NCBI GenBank assembly: GCA_032207245.1
Contig: JAGEOH010000206.1
Coordinates: 1-64,000 of the forward strand
DNA from: Pardosa pseudoannulata
Lineage: Eukaryota; Arthropoda; Arachnida; Araneae; Lycosidae
Reading direction: 5' to 3'
Length of the DNA stretch: 64,000 bases
Position 1 is the stretch's first letter, and each line of letters opens with the position of its first letter. Shown piece by piece: positions 63,521 to 64,000 of this stretch. Below the pieces are notes generated by a model. The model saw nothing but the letters and a program-made list of their open reading frames with translations, was not told where the DNA came from and did no database searches. Made by a program: the position numbers and the translations under genes.

Positions 63521-64000
63521 GTAAGTATCCTATATTTATCGAAGTTAATTTAATAATCTTTTGGGCTTGAATGTTTCCCTAACACTCCAAACGATTTTAA
63601 TATCAGGAATGCATAACTTGAAATAATGTTTGTAAAGTTAAACAGATTCTATCTAGAATATTTGCTACAGATCTACAATTTTATTATCACAACAAATTCA
63701 TTTTCATTCTCATAGATTTTTTCCCCATTTTATTTAAACATACAAAGACAGGCAGGAGACACACGCCAATTTTTTTTTCTTACAGATTCTTCACCTAAAT
63801 CCCTCGAAATTTTACTTTGACCTTAAAGCAAAATTTTCTCGGCATCTCATGAAGATAGGAGAAACAAAAAGCCCCTATAAACTGTTAAGCAATCAATGAT
63901 AGCAGAAGAGTTTAAATTAATTTTTTTGTCTTTACCCAAAACCCAAAAATTTACCCTTATTGTCTTCTAAAGGGAATTTTAACACAAAAATAGAGCTATG
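63521..64000. other. Presumed intron at the right edge
   Basis: AT-rich; no further exon is visible in the window. Confidence 0.4.

Overview
The window looks like AT-rich, repeat-laden genomic DNA from an arachnid, most likely an araneomorph spider. This is inferred from low GC, a short tRNA-headed SINE repeated throughout, jockey-like, Gypsy, Tc1/mariner and Harbinger relics, and a large family of single-exon seven-helix receptors. Nothing here looks bacterial or viral. The species cannot be fixed from sequence alone.

The main content is a cluster of ten loci of one divergent chemosensory receptor family. They are gustatory-receptor-like (7tm_7 type), about 365-370 residues, without introns, ending in a TYGLLIIN-type motif. 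Two subfamilies alternate. Type A starts MYS(F/L)(P/S)D and ends TYGLLIINQK (10.8, 17.6, 30.4 and 54.2 kb). Type B starts near an (E/F)xxLWN/K motif and ends LLIIN(L/F)K (2.6, 24.2, 36.4, 41.8, 47.0 and 48.0 kb). Only the minus-strand gene at 30399-31505 is fully open. Those at 24.2 and 41.8 kb each carry a single one-base frameshift and could be real genes. The others are pseudogenes with nonsense codons, frameshifts, missing ends or SINE insertions. Orientation is + + + - - - + + + +.

Layout. 0-8 kb: a 3'-broken type B receptor, a promoter-like cluster of ETS/YY1/E-box motifs, a 96-base poly-C run and a long AT array. 8.4-18.8 kb: two copies of a segmental duplication, each carrying a type A pseudogene. 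19-22.6 kb: a jockey-like reverse transcriptase relic, then a tandem array of about 640-656 bp units. 24-25.4 kb: a type B receptor on minus. 27-28.6 kb: a tandem array of about 490 bp units, each with a 39-codon mini-ORF. 30.4-37.5 kb: type A and type B receptors on minus, with a Gypsy integrase relic split by a Harbinger-type MITE between them. 39.2-40.3 kb: a Tc1-like transposase relic, an AT array and a SINE. 41.8-49.3 kb: three type B loci. 50.7 kb: a Tc1 relic with both inverted ends. 54.2-55.5 kb: a type A pseudogene. 57-60 kb: two copies of a 475 bp element with inverted ends. 60.6-64 kb: two phase-compatible exons of an unrecognised multi-exon gene that runs off the right edge.

The biology suggested is birth-and-death evolution of a chemosensory receptor array, driven by local duplication and eroded by point mutation and active SINEs.
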